From positions 33,192,955-33,256,954 of the forward strand of contig OZ025258.1 of assembly GCA_964019135.1 (NCBI GenBank): DNA of 64,000 nt, in the 5' to 3' direction. This document shows positions 62,801 through 64,000 of the stretch, piece by piece. Made by a program: the position numbers and the translations under genes. The notes under the pieces are model-generated. The model was not told the DNA's origin and did not search any database. It worked only from the letters and a program-made list of their open reading frames with translations. Within the stretch, counting starts at the first letter, position 1; every line of letters begins with the position of its first letter. Source of the stretch: Arenicola marina. Taxonomy: Eukaryota > Annelida > Polychaeta > Arenicolidae.

Positions 62801-63272
62801 ATGAAGTGTTATTGTTAACATTAGCCACGATATACAAATATGTCCGAACCATCCGGTGTTTGTGACTGGACTCCATGTCCTTAGTGGGACCTTTATAGCT
62901 CGTGTCGCTACTGACTGGACAGACCCTCCATTTCTGCCTCCATGAAGCTGTGGATTCATATACATCGTTAGCTTGGGCAACTCGTTGGCGCGGTTTCGCT
63001 CGTCTGTGTATAAAGGTGACTTAAAGCACCAATCCACGTGTCAGTTTCCCGTGGTTTCACTGATACACGATATGCAGCCGGTTTGTATGTTTGGTTTTCA
63101 GTGTTGCCTAGCGACACGCGCCCAGACTTCTTCCTGCCCACGCTTCCCGCGCTCCAGAGGATTTCGCGCGCTTTCCCTCCACTGTCAGACGACATCATCT
63201 CGTTCCTCATGCAGCTCGGGCGCGTGTGTCACTCCCACATCGCCAGTGTCACCAACCGACGCGACATCGGCG
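32857..63272 (+). CDS. INTS2: Integrator complex subunit 2, exons 1-23 (C-terminal end beyond window)
   Basis: Nuclear scaffold subunit of the Integrator complex, which cleaves snRNA and nascent RNA polymerase II transcripts. Exons: 32857-33140, 36004-36142, 36363-36468, 38133-38246, 38732-38862, 43438-43656, 44048-44211, 51277-51402, 51756-51827, 52517-52631, 52881-52949, 53570-53704, 55754-56108, 56821-56947, 57418-57551, 57855-58056, 59456-59584, 59983-60067, 60251-60412, 60997-61104, 61550-61657, 62428-62533, 63102-63272. These total 3361 nt, ~1120 codons, in one consistent frame. Against human INTS2 (recalled, ~1204 aa) matches include 'LPCLVRMSLCAP', 'VNSLVALLSIDFHELEQDA', 'NGERQDEESVGG', 'VSGLLLGSD', 'HSNQNNAIADLV', 'AAQDSAAVQILIE', 'IPSMHICLDFIPEL' and 'LAVNVMATLL'. 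A helical-repeat protein without a catalytic site. Exon 13 has an acidic linker and exon 19 a (GQ)n stretch. Intron 14 is GC-AG; the rest are GT-AG. About 50-80 C-terminal residues are missing. Confidence 0.96.
35067..35402. repeat. Foldback repeat in INTS2 intron 1
   Basis: 'ctagccctgaagaacccagg' at 35067 through 'cagcctgcaaa' (~35129) is matched in reverse by 'tttacaggctg' (35331) through 'ctgggttcttcagggcta' (~35390), over ~63 bp with few differences. A related direct copy of 'cttcaggaccctaa' lies inside at ~35221. It has the form of a foldback or MITE-like element. The rest of intron 1 (33141-36003) holds C/G homopolymer tracts and no exon. Confidence 0.75.
36765..36960 (+). repeat. tRNA-derived SINE in INTS2 intron 3
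   Basis: A-box-like 'agctcagcgcgttagagc', then 'ctggccacctgagagcctaa', B-box 'ggttcgagtcc', then 'ccatgtccttcatcgcaaag'. Same family as 31560-31830. Confidence 0.7.
37400..37600 (+). repeat. Decayed tRNA-derived SINE in INTS2 intron 3
   Basis: A-box-like 'gtggcctagtaggcagcgcg' followed by a diverged body ending 'ctactaaaccaaccaacc'. No clean B box remains. Confidence 0.45.
37685..37890 (+). repeat. Tandem tRNA-like units (2 whole, 1 partial) in INTS2 intron 3
   Basis: The central unit 37740-37812 (73 nt) folds as a tRNA: acceptor stem gtcgctg/gtggcgac, D-arm 'gctcagtggttagagc', A box 'tagctcagtgg', B box 'ggttcgagtcc'. Its anticodon arm is an unusually strong 6-bp stem (gccggt/gccggc) with loop 'gcgccaa', lacking T33. 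A similar but T-arm-damaged unit follows at ~37818-37890 with loop 'gcgcaaa', and a 5'-truncated one precedes. The missing U33 and tandem arrangement argue for tRNA-derived repeats or pseudogenes rather than a working tRNA. Confidence 0.65.
38846..43305 (+). repeat. 32-bp donor-junction minisatellite, INTS2 intron 5
   Basis: About 139 copies of a 32-bp unit, 'ctcaacgtgcgagctatgt' followed by 'gtgtgagtatcgt'. The first copy is the end of exon 5 (ctcaacgtgcgagccatgtg then t) with its donor gtgagt at 38863. Most copies keep the donor gtgagt; a minority read gtgtgtat. Exon-type 'cgagccatg' variants are scattered at 39361-40140. A ~990-bp block (31 units) starting near 40401 recurs near 41393. Confidence 0.97.
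44149..50958 (+). repeat. 69-bp donor-junction minisatellite, INTS2 intron 7
   Basis: About 98 copies of a 69-bp unit. The unit is the last ~54 bases of exon 7 ('gccttcatccgtctgtactg' ... 'tatcgccgccttgag') plus the donor gtgagt and 'tagaggggaggg'. The true exon end is 44211. The 69-bp period is 23 codons, which is why minus-strand frames of up to 686 codons cross it. A few units lack the donor (ggggagggag replaces ggtgagttag). The last partial copy ends at 50958. Confidence 0.98.
51131..51212. repeat. Two-copy tandem repeat, ~41 bp, INTS2 intron 7
   Basis: 'gtgtcttgtgact' and 'agtgatgctgatggtaatgg' occur twice in succession, between the 69-bp array and exon 8. Confidence 0.75.
51556..51680 (+). 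repeat. tRNA-derived SINE fragment in INTS2 intron 8
   Basis: B-box-like 'aggtcgtgggttcgcgccct' followed by 'ccataaaggcttttggccta'. The A-box part is decayed. Confidence 0.45.
53110..53569 (+). repeat. 43-bp acceptor-junction minisatellite, INTS2 intron 11
   Basis: Eleven acceptor sites spaced exactly 43 bp, from 53139 to the real one at 53569, with one partial copy before (~53111). The unit is 'gtggtgacgtcaca', '..ctgtgaatgtttct', 'cgttctctgccag'. Exon 12 starts 'gtggtgacgtcaca' and continues 'cgctgtgaaggtgtct', so ~30 of 43 bases are exon-like and the rest is the pyrimidine tract and AG. Confidence 0.96.
53785..53892. repeat. 25-bp tandem repeat, 4 copies, INTS2 intron 12
   Basis: Unit 'gtgcttcaaggcatgccatc' plus 'tagac', highly uniform. 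Confidence 0.9.
54434..55630. mobile_element. Non-autonomous hAT-type element in INTS2 intron 12
   Basis: 1197 bp flanked by the 8-bp duplication GTATTAAT (54426-54433 and 55631-55638), the size typical of hAT. Ends: 'caggcatggggtgattac' at the left, inverse of 'gattaccccatgtctg' at the right. Both subterminal zones (54450-54570, 55475-55615) carry many 'gtaatcgattacgattac' blocks in both orientations. The interior is non-coding and includes a SINE-like insertion at ~54725-54830 (head 'cttggttgggagagcggcgg'). Confidence 0.88.
56948..56953 (+). promoter_or_regulatory. Non-canonical GC donor of INTS2 intron 14
   Basis: Exon 14 ends 'ttcctcag' at 56947 and the intron begins gcaaga. The phase joins correctly with exon 15 at 57418 (acceptor 'gtcctcag'). 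No GT nearby keeps the frame and the conserved protein sequence. Strong exon-side match (CAG) is usual for GC-AG introns. Confidence 0.85.
57598..57735. repeat. AT-rich ~19-bp tandem repeat, INTS2 intron 15
   Basis: About seven copies of 'tttagtcaatattgaataa' with small changes. Confidence 0.9.
58062..58895. repeat. GC-rich minisatellite, INTS2 intron 16
   Basis: Dense G-runs on the + strand built on 'ggggcctggggcgggg', 'cttgggtggggctggccct' and 'gcggggcttgtgtgg' in nested periods of 12-36 bp. It starts a few bases after the donor at 58057 (aagtacgtgcg) but the units lack a donor. It opens frames in most registers on both strands; none is a gene. Many G4-forming stretches are possible. Confidence 0.93.
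59010..59260 (+). repeat. tRNA-derived SINE in INTS2 intron 16
   Basis: A-box-like 'ggttagcgcac', B-box 'tattcgaatccgggtcc' at ~59118-59134, body 'cctgggagttgtccttttag', tail 'ccagtttagcccttcac...' . A tail-only relative sits at 61755-61820 in intron 21 ('cccagtttagccctatg'). Confidence 0.65.
61916..62299. mobile_element. TTAA-flanked inverted-repeat MITE in INTS2 intron 21
   Basis: 384 bp. The ends 'ttaaagttgcatatcgagct' and, inverted, 'ttaaagttgcatatctagct' continue as 'ctttcccgcc' for ~38 bp with three or so differences. TTAA at both ends suits a piggyBac-type insertion, though the family is not certain. The interior is non-coding. Confidence 0.75.
62534..62556 (+). repeat. (gtca)n microsatellite forming the INTS2 intron 22 donor
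   Basis: Exon 22 ends at 62533 (ggag) and the intron opens 'gtcagtcagtcagtcagtca', so the donor motif gtcagt is itself repeated every 4 bp. Confidence 0.8.
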
Positions 63273-64000
63273 GTAAGTCGTGTGTCACTCCCACATCGCC
63301 AGTGTCACCAACCGACGCGACATCGGTGGTAGGTGTCGTGTGTCACTCCCAGTGTCACCAACCGACGGGACATCGGCGGTAAGTGTCGTGTGTCACTCCC
63401 ACATCGCCAGTGTCACCAACCGACGCGACATTGGCGGTAAGTGTCGTGTGTCACTCCCACATCGCCAGTGTCACCAACCGATGCGACATCGGCGGTAAGT
63501 GTCGTGTGTCACTCCCAGTGTCACCAACCGACGCGACATCGGCGGTAAGTGTCGTGTCACTCCCAGTGTCACCAACCGACGCGACATCGGCGGTAAGTCG
63601 TGTGTCACTCCCACATCGCCAGTGTCACCAACCGACGCGACATCGGCGGTAAGTGTCGTGTGTCACTCCCACATCGCCAGTGTCACCAACCGACGGGACA
63701 TCGGCGGTAAGTTTCGTGTGTCACTCCCACATCGCCAGTGTCACCAACCGACGGGACATCGGCGGTAAGTTTCGTGTGTCACTCCCACATCGCCAGTGTC
63801 ACCAACCGACGGGACATCGGTGGTAAGTGTCGTGTGTCACTCCCACATCGCCAGTGTCACCAACCGATGCGACATCGGCGGTAAGTGTCTTGTGTCACTC
63901 CCAGTGTCACCAACCGACGCGACATCGGCGGTAAGTGTCGTGTGTCACTCCCAGTTTCACTAACCGACGCGACATCGGCGGTAAGTGTCGTGTGTCACTC
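63222..64000 (+). repeat. 58/50-bp donor-junction minisatellite, INTS2 intron 23 (continues past window)
   Basis: About 14 copies up to the window edge. The unit is the end of exon 23 ('cgtgtgtcactcccacatcg', 'ccagtgtcaccaaccgacgc', 'gacatcggcg') plus the donor gtaagt. The true exon end is 63272. Longer units are 58 bp; shorter ones lack ~8 bp inside 'cccacatcgccagtg'. Nearly every copy keeps gtaagt. Confidence 0.96.

Overview
The window is animal nuclear DNA: intron-rich genes with canonical splice sites, LINE, LTR and DNA-transposon remains, tRNA-derived short repeats, and a very large amount of tandem repeat. My best guess is an invertebrate chordate, probably a lancelet (Branchiostoma). 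The basis is a vertebrate-like INTS2 together with intronic minisatellites whose units carry splice junctions, a type I recall being reported from amphioxus as 'mirage' minisatellites. This is an inference; no species marker was tested.

Three host genes are present, all on the + strand. (1) 1540-5203 holds the last six exons of a Cys-loop ligand-gated ion channel subunit, probably cation selective, whose 5' exons lie before the window. (2) 9630-15059 is a complete five-exon gene for a small secreted protein (248 aa) with one von Willebrand factor type D domain; it has a TATA box and a poly(A) signal. (3) 32857 to beyond 64000 is INTS2, a core subunit of the Integrator complex that acts on RNA polymerase II transcripts. 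Twenty-three exons (about 1120 codons, phases all consistent) are resolved; only the C-terminal end lies outside.

Mobile DNA: a Harbinger element with a frameshifted transposase (6488-8280, TAA duplication); a whole-looking, young Ty3/gypsy LTR element (20327-24871, CCTTG duplication) inserted in a minisatellite; a 5'-truncated L1-type LINE with poly(A) tail (27340-30771); a non-autonomous hAT-type element in INTS2 intron 12 (54434-55630, 8-bp duplication); a TTAA-flanked inverted-repeat element in intron 21 (61916-62299); two foldback repeats; and several tRNA-derived SINE copies.

The outstanding signal is the tandem arrays. At five exon-intron boundaries the array unit is the splice junction itself: the first ~13-30 or last ~20-55 bases of the exon plus the adjoining donor or acceptor. 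Donor-type arrays follow INTS2 exons 5 (32-bp unit, ~139 copies), 7 (69-bp unit, ~98 copies) and 23 (58/50-bp unit, running off the window). Acceptor-type arrays precede INTS2 exon 12 (43-bp unit, 10 exact steps) and exon 3 of the VWD gene (47-bp unit, ~38 copies). The correct site is always the one joined to the full exon. Other arrays (42, 44, 54, 56 bp and a GC-rich one in intron 16) do not visibly carry a known junction. Nearly all long open frames in the window are artefacts of these arrays.
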